Shown in pieces: positions 8,970 through 17,676 of a stretch of DNA of 64,000 bases (position 1 is the first letter of the stretch; each line of letters starts with the position of its first letter). Location: positions 15,217 to 79,216 of the forward strand of contig JASJGS010000121.1 in the NCBI GenBank assembly GCA_033791445.1. Reading direction: 5' to 3'. The stretch comes from JANTGF01 sp033791445 (GTDB lineage Bacteria; Bacteroidota; Bacteroidia; Bacteroidales; VadinHA17). The notes under the pieces are model-generated. The model was not told the origin of the DNA. It saw only the letters and a program-made list of their open reading frames with translations, and did no database searches. Both the position numbers and the translations under genes were made by a program.

Positions 8970-9788
8970 ATGTACAAGAAACTACAAAAAGTAATTGAAG
9001 AAGCCTGGAACAATCAGGACTTATTAAAGGAATCAGACAGCAGGGAAGCAATTGATGAGGTTATTGAACTGATTGATAAAGGTGAAGTTAGAGTAGCTCA
9101 GAAAGTAGAGGGGAGATGGATTGTAAACGAATGGGTTAAAAAAGCTGTGTTGTTATATTTTCCTATACAAAGGACTACTGTGATGAAAGTTGGTCCTCTT
9201 GAATTTCATGACAAAATAAAACTAAAAACCGGTTTTAAAGAAAAAGGAATCCGTGTTGTTCCTCTTGCTCATGCCAGGTATGGAGCATATATAGCCCCAG
9301 GTGTCGTAATGATGCCTTCCTATATTAACATTGGTGCCTATGTTGATGAAAGGACAATGGTTGATACCTGGGCAACTGTTGGTTCCTGCGCTCAGGTTGG
9401 GAAGAATGTTCATTTAAGTGGAGGTGTTGGTATTGGAGGTGTATTAGAACCAATTCAGGCTGCTCCAGTAATAATTGAAGATGACTGTTTTATAGGCTCA
9501 CGGTGCATTATTGTGGAAGGTGCAAGGATTGAAAAAGAGGCAGTACTCGGAGCAAATGTAGTTATTACAAACTCTACCAGAGTTATTGATGTTTCAGAGG
9601 ATGAACCTAAGGAATATAGAGGTTTGGTTCCTGCACGATCTGTTGTTATTCCCGGTTCATATTCCAAAAAATTCAAGGCTGGAGAATATCAGGTCCCTTG
9701 TGCTTTGATAATTGGTAAAAGAAAAGCCTCCACAGATTTGAAAACCTCCTTAAATGAGGCTTTAAGGGAATACAATGTAACCGTTTAA
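8970..9788 (+). CDS. dapD: 2,3,4,5-tetrahydropyridine-2,6-dicarboxylate N-succinyltransferase
   Basis: About 272 residues, the normal size for DapD. It starts MYKKLQKVIEEAWNNQ, matching the family N-terminus, so the ATG at 8970 is preferred to the TTG three codons upstream. The middle and C-terminal parts show hexapeptide-repeat left-handed beta-helix sequence, e.g. VMMPSYINIGAYVDE, GSCAQVGKNVHLSGGVGIGG and EDDCFIGSRCIIVEGARI. It transfers a succinyl group from succinyl-CoA to tetrahydrodipicolinate in the lysine/meso-diaminopimelate pathway, upstream of peptidoglycan. asd and mpl of the same overall route lie elsewhere in the window. A promoter lies directly upstream. Confidence 0.95.
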   Translation: MYKKLQKVIEEAWNNQDLLKESDSREAIDEVIELIDKGEVRVAQKVEGRWIVNEWVKKAVLLYFPIQRTTVMKVGPLEFHDKIKLKTGFKEKGIRVVPLAHARYGAYIAPGVVMMPSYINIGAYVDERTMVDTWATVGSCAQVGKNVHLSGGVGIGGVLEPIQAAPVIIEDDCFIGSRCIIVEGARIEKEAVLGANVVITNSTRVIDVSEDEPKEYRGLVPARSVVIPGSYSKKFKAGEYQVPCALIIGKRKASTDLKTSLNEALREYNVTV

Positions 9789-9810
9789 TGGAACTTCGAA
9801 AACTTTGTTA

Positions 9811-10569
9811 ATGCAAAAAATAAACCTTACAGCAATTATTACCACTTTCAATGAAGAACATAATATTGAAGATGTAATAAAATCTGTTGAATTTGCCAAT
9901 GAAATTCTAGTGGTTGATTCTTTTAGTACAGATAATACCACCCAGATTGCAAAGTCAATGGGTGCAACGGTGATTGAACATGAGTATATAAATGGAGCAA
10001 CACAAAAAAACTGGATTATTCCCCAGGCTAGAAATCCATGGATAATATTACTCGATGCAGATGAAAGAATTACTGACAAGCTTAGAACTGAAATAACCGA
10101 AATTCTAAAAACTGATCCTAAAGATTCTGGATTCTGGATTTATCGGACATTTCACTTCATGGGTAAACTAATAAAGCATAGTGGATGGCAAAACGATAAG
10201 GTTATTCGACTTTTCAAAAGAGATTTGTGCCGTTATAACAATTTAAATGTACATGAGGAAATCGTAACTGAAGGACCGGTTGGTTTTCTAAAAAACAAAA
10301 TTGAACACAACTCATACCGGTCAATGGATGAGTATATTTCTAAAATTAATAGGTATGCAAGCCTACAGGCCATTGATTATGACTCCAGAGTAAAAAGAAT
10401 TACCATTTATCATTTAGTCTTAAAACCATTTTATCGCTTTCTAAAACATTATCTTATCCAGGCTGGTTTTATGGATGGATTTCCCGGTTTTACTATTTCA
10501 GTAGTTTCTGCCTATGCTGTAAGAATGCGCTATATAAAATTGTGGATGCGAAGAAAAGGAGTCAATTAA
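9811..10569 (+). CDS. Family 2 glycosyltransferase (WaaE/KdtX-like)
   Basis: About 252 residues. The start at ATG 9811 (MQKINLTAIITTFNEE) is preferred to the in-frame TTG at 9805. The GT-A nucleotide-sugar domain shows TTFNEEHNIEDV, VVDSFSTDNT and the metal-binding LLDADERI. The block of Trp/Asn-rich sequence after it (SGWQNDKVIRLFKRD) is typical of the lipopolysaccharide-core glucosyltransferase-like group. It probably adds a sugar to an envelope glycan; donor and acceptor are not deducible. The last ~60 residues are basic and aromatic, suggesting membrane association. It sits 22 bases after dapD and one base before the Sua5-type gene, so the three are likely one transcript. Confidence 0.88.
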   Translation: MQKINLTAIITTFNEEHNIEDVIKSVEFANEILVVDSFSTDNTTQIAKSMGATVIEHEYINGATQKNWIIPQARNPWIILLDADERITDKLRTEITEILKTDPKDSGFWIYRTFHFMGKLIKHSGWQNDKVIRLFKRDLCRYNNLNVHEEIVTEGPVGFLKNKIEHNSYRSMDEYISKINRYASLQAIDYDSRVKRITIYHLVLKPFYRFLKHYLIQAGFMDGFPGFTISVVSAYAVRMRYIKLWMRRKGVN

Positions 10570-10570
10570 A

Positions 10571-11134
10571 ATGCAAAATGAAATTGACAAGGCACTTTTA
10601 AATTTACGCGAAGGCAAAATTATCCTCTACCCGACCGATACAATATGGGGTATCGGCTGTGATGCTACAAACCCAGAGGCAGTTGATAAAGTTTATAGTA
10701 TAAAGCAACGAGCAGATCAAAAAAGCATGCTTGTTCTAGTGGATAGTCCATACATGATGAGCAGTTATGTGAAAATAGTTCCATCCATCGCCTGGGAACT
10801 ATTAGAGTCGTCAGATGAGCCTTTAACCATTATCTATCCTGGGGCAAAGAATCTTGCTCATAACCTTATAAATCAAGATGGGTCAATTGGAATCAGGATT
10901 TGCAATACTGCCTTTTGTCAAAAGTTAATTTCCAGATTCCGAAAGCCAATCGTTTCTACATCGGCCAACATTTCTGGCAAACCTCATCCAAAATCATTTA
11001 GTGATATTGAAGAAACTATTCACGATGAAGTTGATTATGTTGTAGATTGGGAACAGAATATTTACGAAATAAAAAAGCCTTCACCCATTATTAAGTTGGG
11101 TGTAAATAATGAAATTCAAATAATAAGATCGTAA
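10571..11134 (+). CDS. L-threonylcarbamoyladenylate synthase (Sua5/YciO/YrdC family)
   Basis: Protein of 187 residues with the YrdC fold. PTDTIWGIGCDATN and KVYSIKQRADQKSMLVLV mark the N-terminal part and STSANISGKPHPKSF the conserved C-terminal part. The enzyme makes threonylcarbamoyl-AMP from threonine, bicarbonate and ATP, the first step to the t6A37 modification of ANN-decoding tRNAs. It has the short YrdC/TsaC-type length without the extra Sua5 domain. KRxxQKSM rather than KxRxxxKP near residue 45 fits the YciO/YwlC spread in this phylum. The ATG follows the glycosyltransferase stop after one base, so it is translationally coupled. Confidence 0.92.
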   Translation: MQNEIDKALLNLREGKIILYPTDTIWGIGCDATNPEAVDKVYSIKQRADQKSMLVLVDSPYMMSSYVKIVPSIAWELLESSDEPLTIIYPGAKNLAHNLINQDGSIGIRICNTAFCQKLISRFRKPIVSTSANISGKPHPKSFSDIEETIHDEVDYVVDWEQNIYEIKKPSPIIKLGVNNEIQIIRS

Positions 11135-11170
11135 AAAAAGTTGCACCTAAATGATATTATGATGCAACTT
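11131..11170 (-). terminator. Rho-independent terminator for the DUF2807 gene
   Basis: Eight-base arms, aagttgca (11138-11145) and tgcaactt (11163-11170), form a hairpin. On the minus strand it is followed by a run of T (plus-strand A-run 11133-11139), so it serves the minus-strand DUF2807 gene at this convergent junction. Confidence 0.75.
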
Positions 11171-11197
11171 CATGGGAATATTTTATAAATATTAATC

Positions 11198-11911
11198 CTA
11201 ATCTACATTGCGGACTTTGCCTGAGCCGCTTACTCTAGCATCAATCTGAGCATTGCCTTTATAATATACATCTCCACTTCCTGAAACACTGGCATTAAGC
11301 TTTGATTCTGCCCAAACTTTAGCCCCACCTGAACCACTAATTCTGATACTAGCTTCATCAACTGCTAAACCAATTCCATCATAATCACCGGAACCACTAA
11401 TGGAAATTTCCAAAGAGTTTGCCTTCTTTGAACCAGCAATTTGAATATTTCCAGAACCAGAAATTCTTGCTTCCAATTCAGTAGCTGATAGATCACTTAG
11501 CTTAATATTTCCACTTCCACTTACGGCCATTGAAAATTCAGATCCTTCAATGGCTGAGTTCCCAGCCACATTTCCAGAACCTGAAACACTTATACCATCC
11601 CAATCGGGTGAGGTAACATAAACCTTCACCTTCTTAGTCTTCGACCAGGATGACCATTTTGAATCATATTTGATCTTCAAATTACCATTAGAAACTTCCG
11701 TTTCAATATTGTCCAGTGTATTTGCATCTCCCTCCAGTATAACTTCCGTTTTACTTCCCTGGGTTATATACACATCTGCTGAAATTGACAGACTTAATGA
11801 ACTAAAAGAACTAACTTTTCGGTTTTCTTTCTTTTCTGAAGCAGCAAATGAACTGATGCTTACTAAAGAAAAAGCAATGAGCATTGATGCAAGAATAATT
11901 TTTGATTTCAT
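11198..11911 (-). CDS. DUF2807 (head GIN domain) exported protein with SGSG ladder
   Basis: Protein of 237 residues with a signal peptide (about the first 24 residues, ending SSFAA). The mature part is a DUF2807 "head GIN" right-handed beta-solenoid. The motif (V/I)SGSG recurs seven times at about 18-24-residue spacing, e.g. VSGSGNVAG, VSGSGNIKL, ISGSGNIQI, ISGSGDYDG, ISGSGGAKV, VSGSGDVYY, VSGSGKV. Such proteins are periplasmic or surface-exposed and have been called putative autotransporter adhesins, but no barrel is present here and function is unknown. The gene is monocistronic, convergent with the Sua5-type gene, with a clear terminator after it. Confidence 0.88.
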   Translation of the reverse strand: MKSKIILASMLIAFSLVSISSFAASEKKENRKVSSFSSLSLSISADVYITQGSKTEVILEGDANTLDNIETEVSNGNLKIKYDSKWSSWSKTKKVKVYVTSPDWDGISVSGSGNVAGNSAIEGSEFSMAVSGSGNIKLSDLSATELEARISGSGNIQIAGSKKANSLEISISGSGDYDGIGLAVDEASIRISGSGGAKVWAESKLNASVSGSGDVYYKGNAQIDARVSGSGKVRNVD

Positions 11912-12038
11912 TTCTAGTTATGTTATAAGTTTTTCAATAGAAAATCACCTTCCAGAGATGAAAGGTTTATATAAGGACGAAAGAATTTGCCCATTGTTGC
12001 ATGGATCAAAAACTATTATAAAATATTTAATTCGGAAA

Positions 12039-12557
12039 TTAAAGTGGTAATAGACCATCAGGAATTGTCATAGATATTATTTTGGCCTCATGGTTAATGT
12101 CAAGGATAAGCTCATCATTTGCTGGAATCATTATTTCACTTTCCATATAGCTTATAATGAAAAGAGGATTGCCAGGAATCTCACGAATTTCTTTAACATA
12201 TCCCAGACTCAAATTATCCTCCGATCTGAGTTGATATCCAATTAGTGAAACACTACTTTGACTGGAATGATTCTCTTTCTCTAGCTCAGCAACTGGCAGA
12301 AATACATCCTTACCGATAAAACCAACAGCTTCATTCTTTGAATTTATTTCATCAATTTTTAATAGGAAAGAGGAGATATTGTACTCTTCCATTTCTTCAA
12401 TAAAAAAAGGAACCAGTATCCCATCCATTAATAAGAATACTGATTCCAATATTTCTAATTTCTCTTGATACTGGAGATTGACCTTTAGTACAATCTGCCC
12501 ACCATAGCCATGAGTTTTGACTAAAGTACCCAAGAGAAAACAATCCTCTATGGTCAT
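12039..12557 (-). CDS. rimM: Ribosome maturation factor RimM
   Basis: Protein of 172 residues with the N-terminal RimM beta-barrel (LLGTLVKTHGYGGQIVLKV) and C-terminal PRC-barrel domain (GYVKEIREIPGNPLFIIS, then IPANDELILDIN and the family ending IPDGLLPL). RimM binds ribosomal protein S19 and helps mature the 16S rRNA 3' domain of the 30S subunit. It lies 51 bases downstream of rpsP on the same strand, the classical rpsP-rimM order, and presumably shares its promoter. Confidence 0.95.
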   Translation of the reverse strand: MTIEDCFLLGTLVKTHGYGGQIVLKVNLQYQEKLEILESVFLLMDGILVPFFIEEMEEYNISSFLLKIDEINSKNEAVGFIGKDVFLPVAELEKENHSSQSSVSLIGYQLRSEDNLSLGYVKEIREIPGNPLFIISYMESEIMIPANDELILDINHEAKIISMTIPDGLLPL

Positions 12558-12608
12558 AAAAAAAGAAAATATGATTATGCCTTATGACTGAAAAAATAAA
12601 GGGAAAAA

Positions 12609-13457
12609 TTACTTTTTCTCTTCAGCTTTCTTGTCTTCCTTTTTCTCTTCAGCTTTTTTGTCTTCCTTTTTCTCCTCAACCTTTTCCTCAGCAACTTCTG
12701 CTTTTACCTCTTCTACCACTTCAGCCTCCTCGGTTACTTCAGGTTTTTCAACCTCTGTTTCTACTAAAGTTTCTTCAACAGCTGTTTCGGCTGCAGCTTC
12801 AGTTACAGCTTCAACTACTTCAGCCTCCACTTTAACTTCCTCAGTTACTTCAGGTTTCTCAACCTCTGTCTCTACTACAGTTTCTTCAACAGTTGTTTCG
12901 GCTGCTGGTTCAGTTGCAGCTTCAACGGCAACTTCCTCTTCTACAACTTCCTCTGGTTCAGAAGCTTTCTTTTCAGCTAATTCTGCTTCTTCAGCAAGTG
13001 CAGACTGCCTCTTGGCTATTTCTTCAGCTCTTGCTTCATTGATCTTGGTTTCAGCTTCAAAGATTTCTTTTTCAGCATCCTTCTGAGCTGATAGGAGTTG
13101 ATCTATTTTGGCCTGAACCTTTCCTTCTTTCTCCTTAAGCCATGTCTGAAACCGATTTTCAGCCTCCTCCTCAGAGAAGGCTCCTTTTTTTACACCATTT
13201 AATAGGTGATTCTTAAATATAACTCCTTTAAATGAAAGGATAGCTCTACAGGTATCTGTAGGTTGAGCGCCATTTTGTAGCCAATTTAGTGCACTATCAA
13301 AATCCAATTCAATAGTGGCAGGATTTGTATTTGGATCATATATTCCAATCCTTTCAATAAATCTGCCATCCCGTGGCGCCCTGCTATCAGCAATCACAAT
13401 ATGATAGAAAGGTTTTCTTTTCCTACCCTGTCTTGTTAGTCTGATTTTTGCTGGCAT
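12609..13457 (-). CDS. rpsP: 30S ribosomal protein S16 with a very long acidic/Lys-rich C-terminal extension
   Basis: The first ~80 residues are standard bS16: MPAKIRLTRQGRKRKPFYHI, the conserved RAPRDGRFIERIGIYDPN, then LNWLQNGAQPTDTCRAI. Typical S16 has 80-120 residues and Bacteroidota forms somewhat more, but this one has 282. The extra ~200 residues contain a coiled-coil-like Lys/Glu stretch (about 105-165), two imperfect copies of a ~45-residue Glu/Val/Ala segment sharing VETEVEKPEVTEE, and a terminal EEKKEDKKA repeat. S16 stabilises the 30S body; the tail is probably disordered and solvent-exposed. rimM follows. Confidence 0.94.
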   Translation of the reverse strand: MPAKIRLTRQGRKRKPFYHIVIADSRAPRDGRFIERIGIYDPNTNPATIELDFDSALNWLQNGAQPTDTCRAILSFKGVIFKNHLLNGVKKGAFSEEEAENRFQTWLKEKEGKVQAKIDQLLSAQKDAEKEIFEAETKINEARAEEIAKRQSALAEEAELAEKKASEPEEVVEEEVAVEAATEPAAETTVEETVVETEVEKPEVTEEVKVEAEVVEAVTEAAAETAVEETLVETEVEKPEVTEEAEVVEEVKAEVAEEKVEEKKEDKKAEEKKEDKKAEEKK

Positions 13458-13502
13458 TTTTTACGCTTTAAATTTAACCTGTGTTTTTTAAAATTTGGTC
13501 TG

Positions 13503-13510
13503 CAAAGGTA
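13503..13510 (-). promoter_or_regulatory. -7 element of the rpsP-rimM promoter
   Basis: On the minus strand the sequence reads TACCTTTGC, an exact TAnnTTTG -7 element, about 45 bases before the rpsP start. The -33 TTTG is not clear. The 294-base divergent gap between rpsP and dnaE (13458-13751) holds nothing else recognisable apart from AT-rich sequence. Confidence 0.55.
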
Positions 13511-13751
13511 CAATTAAATTGCTTTATTAAAAATATTTTTAAATTAATAATCTAAATACAACCAATTTGAAATGACAAGATCCATTCTTGCTTATTAAAT
13601 ATTGATAGTCAGTATGCTTGGAATTCACAATTTTAAATTTTACATAACTTATTAACATAAGACTATTTTACCTAGCTTTTAATTAACTTTAAAACCTGAT
13701 TAATTCAATCAGTAATTATTATACTAAATTCATTATCTGCATATTAAAATC

Positions 13752-16700
13752 GTGAATCCATTTACTCATTTACATGTTCATACCCAGTATTCAATTTTGG
13801 ACGGTGCTTCAAGCGTTCCCCTCTTATTAAAGAAGGCTAAAGAAAATAACATGACTGCAGTTGCCATAACAGACCATGGTAACCTTTTTGGAGCAAAACA
13901 TTTTTATGATACCGCCCGAGCAAACGGAATAAAACCAATTATCGGATGTGAAGTCTATGTTTCAAGGAACAGTCGATTAGCAAAAGCTGAAAAATCAGAC
14001 CGAGGAGGAAACCATCTTATATTGCTGGCAAAAAATAAATTAGGATATCAAAACTTATCCAAACTGGTTAGCATGGCCTGGATTGAAGGCCATTATTACA
14101 AACCCAGAATTGATAAAGCTCTTCTTGAAAAATACTCTGAAGGAATCATTGCATCTTCAGCCTGTTTAGGTGGAGAAGTTCCTCAGGCTTTCTTAAATAA
14201 TGATGAAGCTGCTGCTGAAGAGTCTGTTTTATGGTTCAAACAACTCTTTGGAGAAGATTATTACCTGGAGCTTCAACGTCATAAAACGGGAGATCCTGAA
14301 ATTGATAGTGATACATTCACCAAGCAAGAGAAGGTAAACAATAAGCTCATCCAAATTGCAAAAAAACATAATATCAAAATCATTGCTACCAACGATGTTC
14401 ATTTTATAAATGAAGAAGACGCAGAGGCACATGACAGGCTTATATGTTTGAATACGGGGAAAGATCTTGATGACCCCAACCGATTAAGATATACACAACA
14501 GGAATGGTTTAAATCCCAGGAAGAGATGAATGAACTTTTCTCAGACATTCCCGTAGCTCTTGAAAATACAATGGAGGTGGCCGCAAAAGTATCAGATTAC
14601 GAATTGGACAGGACACCTATAATGCCTGATTTTCCGATTCCTGATAATTTTAAAGATGCAGATGAATATCTCCGTCATATATCATTTGAGGGGGCAAAAG
14701 AAAGATACGAAACTATAACCGATGAAATCAAAGAAAGAATCGAATTCGAATTATCGGTTATAAAAAATATGGGTTACCCCGGATACTTTCTTATCGTACA
14801 TGAAGTATTGAAAGCTGCGAGGGAAATGGGTGTATCTGTAGGTCCGGGACGTGGTTCTGCTGCTGGATCTGTGGTTGCCTACAGCCTGCGAATAATTGAT
14901 ATTGATCCTTTGAAATATGGACTCCTGTTTGAAAGGTTTTTAAATCCTGATCGAATTAGTCTTCCTGATATTGATATTGATTTTGATGAAGATGGCCGTG
15001 ACGATGTATTAAAATGGGTAGTTAACAGGTATGGGAAGGAAAGAGTAGCCCATATAATTACCTTTGGAACTATGGCTGCAAAAATGGCCATCAGAGATAT
15101 TGCAAGAGTTCAAAAGCTCCCTTTACCTGAAGCAGACAGGCTTGCCAAACTTGTTCCCGAAAGACCCAAGGTCACTCTTGCTGATGCCTACAAAGAGGTA
15201 AAAGAGCTCAGAGAAGCAAAAGATTCTGATAACCCTCTGATTTCCCAAACCTTAAAATATGCCCAGATATTGGAGGGCTCAAAACGACATACCGGCGTGC
15301 ATGCCTGTGGTATAATTATTGGGAAATCTGATCTAATAGACCATATTCCATTATGCACATCAAAGGATTCAGACTTAATGGTAACCCAATTTGATGGAGA
15401 TTATGTGGAAAGCGTAGGAATGTTAAAGATGGACTTCCTCGGCCTAAAGACATTGTCAAAAATCAGGGATGCTGTGGAAAATATAAAAGAGTCAAAAGGC
15501 ATTGACCTGGACATTGAATCCATTCCATTAGACGATCCTAAGACTTTTGAATTATTTAGTAATGGGGAAACGACGGCATTGTTCCAGTTTGAGTCTGATG
15601 GAATGAAAAAGCACTTGAAGGAGCTTAAGCCAAACAGGTTTGAAGACCTGATTGCCATGAATGCTCTTTATCGCCCCGGACCTATGGATTATATTCCAAA
15701 ATTCATCAGCCGCAAGCATGGTAAATCAAAAATCCAGTATGACTTGCCTGTAATGGAAGAGTACCTGAAGGACACTTACGGTATTACAGTTTACCAGGAA
15801 CAGGTGATGCAGCTTTCAATGGCTATGGCTGATTTTACCAGAGGTGAGGCAGATTCCCTGAGGAAGGCCATGGGAAAGAAAAAGAAGAAAGAGATGGATA
15901 AACTCAAGGAGAAATTCCTTGAAGGATCAGCTAAAAATAATATAGATAAAAAAATAGCAGAGCAGGTTTGGCATGATTGGGAAGCATTTGCCCAATATGC
16001 TTTCAATAAATCCCATTCCACCTCCTATGCATATGTTGCATATCGTACTGCCTATTTGAAAGCTCATTATCCATCAGAATATATGGCAGCTGTATTAAGC
16101 AGGGAGATAAAAGACATCAAAAAAATCACCCAATATATGGATGAGTCGAAGCGGATGGGCATATCTGTACTCGGACCTGATGTAAACGAAAGTAATATCA
16201 AATTTACTGTGAATAAAGAGGGAAACATCCGGTTTGGACTTGGTGCTATAAAAGGAGTAGGGAAAAATGCTGCTGCAGAGATAGTAAAAGAAAGAAAACA
16301 AAATGGGCCATTCACAGACATTTTTGATTTTGTTGAACGGGTTGATCTGTACTCGGTAAACAAGAAAAACCTTGAAGCATTAGCTATTTCAGGATCTTTC
16401 GACAACTTCGAAAACATAAAAAGAGAACAATATTTTGCAGAAACCAACTCTGGTTCAACCTTTACTGAAGATCTAATACGATATGGCAATCGAGTAAGTC
16501 AGGAAAAAAATACTACCCAACAATCTCTTTTTGGTGAAGCTGAAAATTTTGAATTTGCCAAACCTGCAGCACCCATAGTACAAGAATGGTCAAAAGTTGA
16601 TAAGCTTAAAAAAGAAAAGGAATTGGTGGGCGTATATATTTCTGCGCACCCATTGGATGATTTCAAATTTGAAATAAACTCATTTAGTAATGTTACTCTG

Positions 16701-17234
16701 AATGAACTGGATGATCTGAAATCTCAGTTAGGCAAAGATCTCTCGATATGCGGAATTGTTTCAGAATTCAAAACAGGCATGTCAAAGAATGGGAAGCCCT
16801 ACGGATTTTTAACAATACAGGATTATAGAGAGTCTTTTAGAATTGCTCTATTTAATTCAGATTTCTTAAAATATCAACAATATTTTAAGGAGGGATTGTC
16901 ATTGCTCATTAAAGGAAAGGTTGAGGCTTCCTATTACAGGGAAGGTGAACATGAATTTAAAGTAAAAAGTGTTCATCTATTGACGGAAGCTCGTGATGAG
17001 TTTGTGAAGTCTGTTCAACTTAGCCTTCCTGTTTCAATTATCACACCTGAATTCGTTAATGAACTGGAAAAAGTTTCATCTACCAAGGGGAATATTTTAT
17101 TCAAATTTAATATCTTTGACCCGGGTGAAAAACTTAGTATTAATTTATTCTCCCGAACAAAGAGGATAAAAATCTCTGATCGGTTTTTAGATTTTATTGA
17201 TCATCAACCCGGAGTTGAAATTTCAGTAAAGTAG
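13752..17234 (+). CDS. dnaE: DNA polymerase III subunit alpha
   Basis: Protein of 1160 residues with a GTG start. The N-terminal PHP domain begins FTHLHVHTQYSILDGA. The C-family polymerase palm follows, with GPGRGSAAGSVVAYSL and the catalytic aspartates in PDIDIDFDEDGRDDV, then the thumb/fingers (LYRPGPMDYIPKFI, TYGITVYQEQVMQL, AFNKSHSTSYAYVAYRTAY). The C-terminal part has the HhH region and an OB-fold domain (about 990-1090). This is the replicative DnaE1-type subunit; proofreading comes from a separate DnaQ. It is divergent from rpsP-rimM and followed 47 bases later by trxA, probably as one operon. Confidence 0.97.
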   Translation: MNPFTHLHVHTQYSILDGASSVPLLLKKAKENNMTAVAITDHGNLFGAKHFYDTARANGIKPIIGCEVYVSRNSRLAKAEKSDRGGNHLILLAKNKLGYQNLSKLVSMAWIEGHYYKPRIDKALLEKYSEGIIASSACLGGEVPQAFLNNDEAAAEESVLWFKQLFGEDYYLELQRHKTGDPEIDSDTFTKQEKVNNKLIQIAKKHNIKIIATNDVHFINEEDAEAHDRLICLNTGKDLDDPNRLRYTQQEWFKSQEEMNELFSDIPVALENTMEVAAKVSDYELDRTPIMPDFPIPDNFKDADEYLRHISFEGAKERYETITDEIKERIEFELSVIKNMGYPGYFLIVHEVLKAAREMGVSVGPGRGSAAGSVVAYSLRIIDIDPLKYGLLFERFLNPDRISLPDIDIDFDEDGRDDVLKWVVNRYGKERVAHIITFGTMAAKMAIRDIARVQKLPLPEADRLAKLVPERPKVTLADAYKEVKELREAKDSDNPLISQTLKYAQILEGSKRHTGVHACGIIIGKSDLIDHIPLCTSKDSDLMVTQFDGDYVESVGMLKMDFLGLKTLSKIRDAVENIKESKGIDLDIESIPLDDPKTFELFSNGETTALFQFESDGMKKHLKELKPNRFEDLIAMNALYRPGPMDYIPKFISRKHGKSKIQYDLPVMEEYLKDTYGITVYQEQVMQLSMAMADFTRGEADSLRKAMGKKKKKEMDKLKEKFLEGSAKNNIDKKIAEQVWHDWEAFAQYAFNKSHSTSYAYVAYRTAYLKAHYPSEYMAAVLSREIKDIKKITQYMDESKRMGISVLGPDVNESNIKFTVNKEGNIRFGLGAIKGVGKNAAAEIVKERKQNGPFTDIFDFVERVDLYSVNKKNLEALAISGSFDNFENIKREQYFAETNSGSTFTEDLIRYGNRVSQEKNTTQQSLFGEAENFEFAKPAAPIVQEWSKVDKLKKEKELVGVYISAHPLDDFKFEINSFSNVTLNELDDLKSQLGKDLSICGIVSEFKTGMSKNGKPYGFLTIQDYRESFRIALFNSDFLKYQQYFKEGLSLLIKGKVEASYYREGEHEFKVKSVHLLTEARDEFVKSVQLSLPVSIITPEFVNELEKVSSTKGNILFKFNIFDPGEKLSINLFSRTKRIKISDRFLDFIDHQPGVEISVK

Positions 17235-17281
17235 TCGAAAAGGGTTTAAAAAATAGTATTTATCTTAAATTATTAATTATT

Positions 17282-17599
17282 ATGAGTGTAGAAGCTACCG
17301 ATGCCAATTTTGAGGAGTTAGTTCTCAAGTCTGATAAGCCTGTAATAGTAGATTTCTGGGCAGAATGGTGCGGACCATGTAGAATGGTTGGCCCCCTCCT
17401 TTCTGAATTGTCTGATGATTTTGAAGGTAAGGCAGTTATTGCCAAATTAGATGTTGACAGTAACCCCAACGTTACTATGAAATATGGAATCAGGAATATT
17501 CCAACAGTTTTGTATTTTAAAGATGGGGAAGTAGTTGACAAGCAGGTTGGAGCAGTACCAAAAACACAATTTCAATCAAAACTTGAAGCAATACTTTAA
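17282..17599 (+). CDS. trxA: Thioredoxin
   Basis: Classical single-domain thioredoxin of 105 residues. VDFWAEWCGPCRMVGPLL carries the WCGPC redox centre and RNIPTVLYFKDGE the cis-proline loop. No signal peptide is present, so it is the cytoplasmic disulfide reductant, kept reduced by thioredoxin reductase and serving ribonucleotide reductase, peroxiredoxins and others. It lies 47 bases after dnaE and ends at a strong terminator, which closes the dnaE-trxA unit. Confidence 0.97.
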   Translation: MSVEATDANFEELVLKSDKPVIVDFWAEWCGPCRMVGPLLSELSDDFEGKAVIAKLDVDSNPNVTMKYGIRNIPTVLYFKDGEVVDKQVGAVPKTQFQSKLEAIL

Positions 17600-17619
17600 T
17601 TACTAGGAAAAAAGGAGTT

Positions 17620-17648
17620 AAAGGCATGGGGTTACCTATGCCTTTTTT
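17620..17648 (+). terminator. Rho-independent terminator after trxA
   Basis: An 11-bp stem with one G-T pair (17620-17630 with 17635-17645), a four-base loop and a run of seven T ends the dnaE-trxA unit. The hairpin covers the in-frame ATG at 17626 of the next gene's reading frame, which argues against a start there. Confidence 0.85.
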
Positions 17649-17676
17649 TATGAATAAAGAACTTAATACTATTAAT

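Noticed and set aside
12609..13000. CRISPR array or designed repeat array
   Set aside because: The repeats are in-frame Glu/Lys codon repeats of rpsP without uniform repeat-spacer units; no other array-like pattern was seen in the window.
12631..13086. Plus-strand Ser/Thr-rich open frame of 151 codons
   Set aside because: It is the antisense of the low-complexity GAA/GAG-rich rpsP tail; its composition is a mirror of that tail.
17626..17676. Upstream in-frame ATGs for the LOG-family gene
   Set aside because: They lie within or at the edge of the trxA terminator, and the added residues are not part of the family N-terminus.
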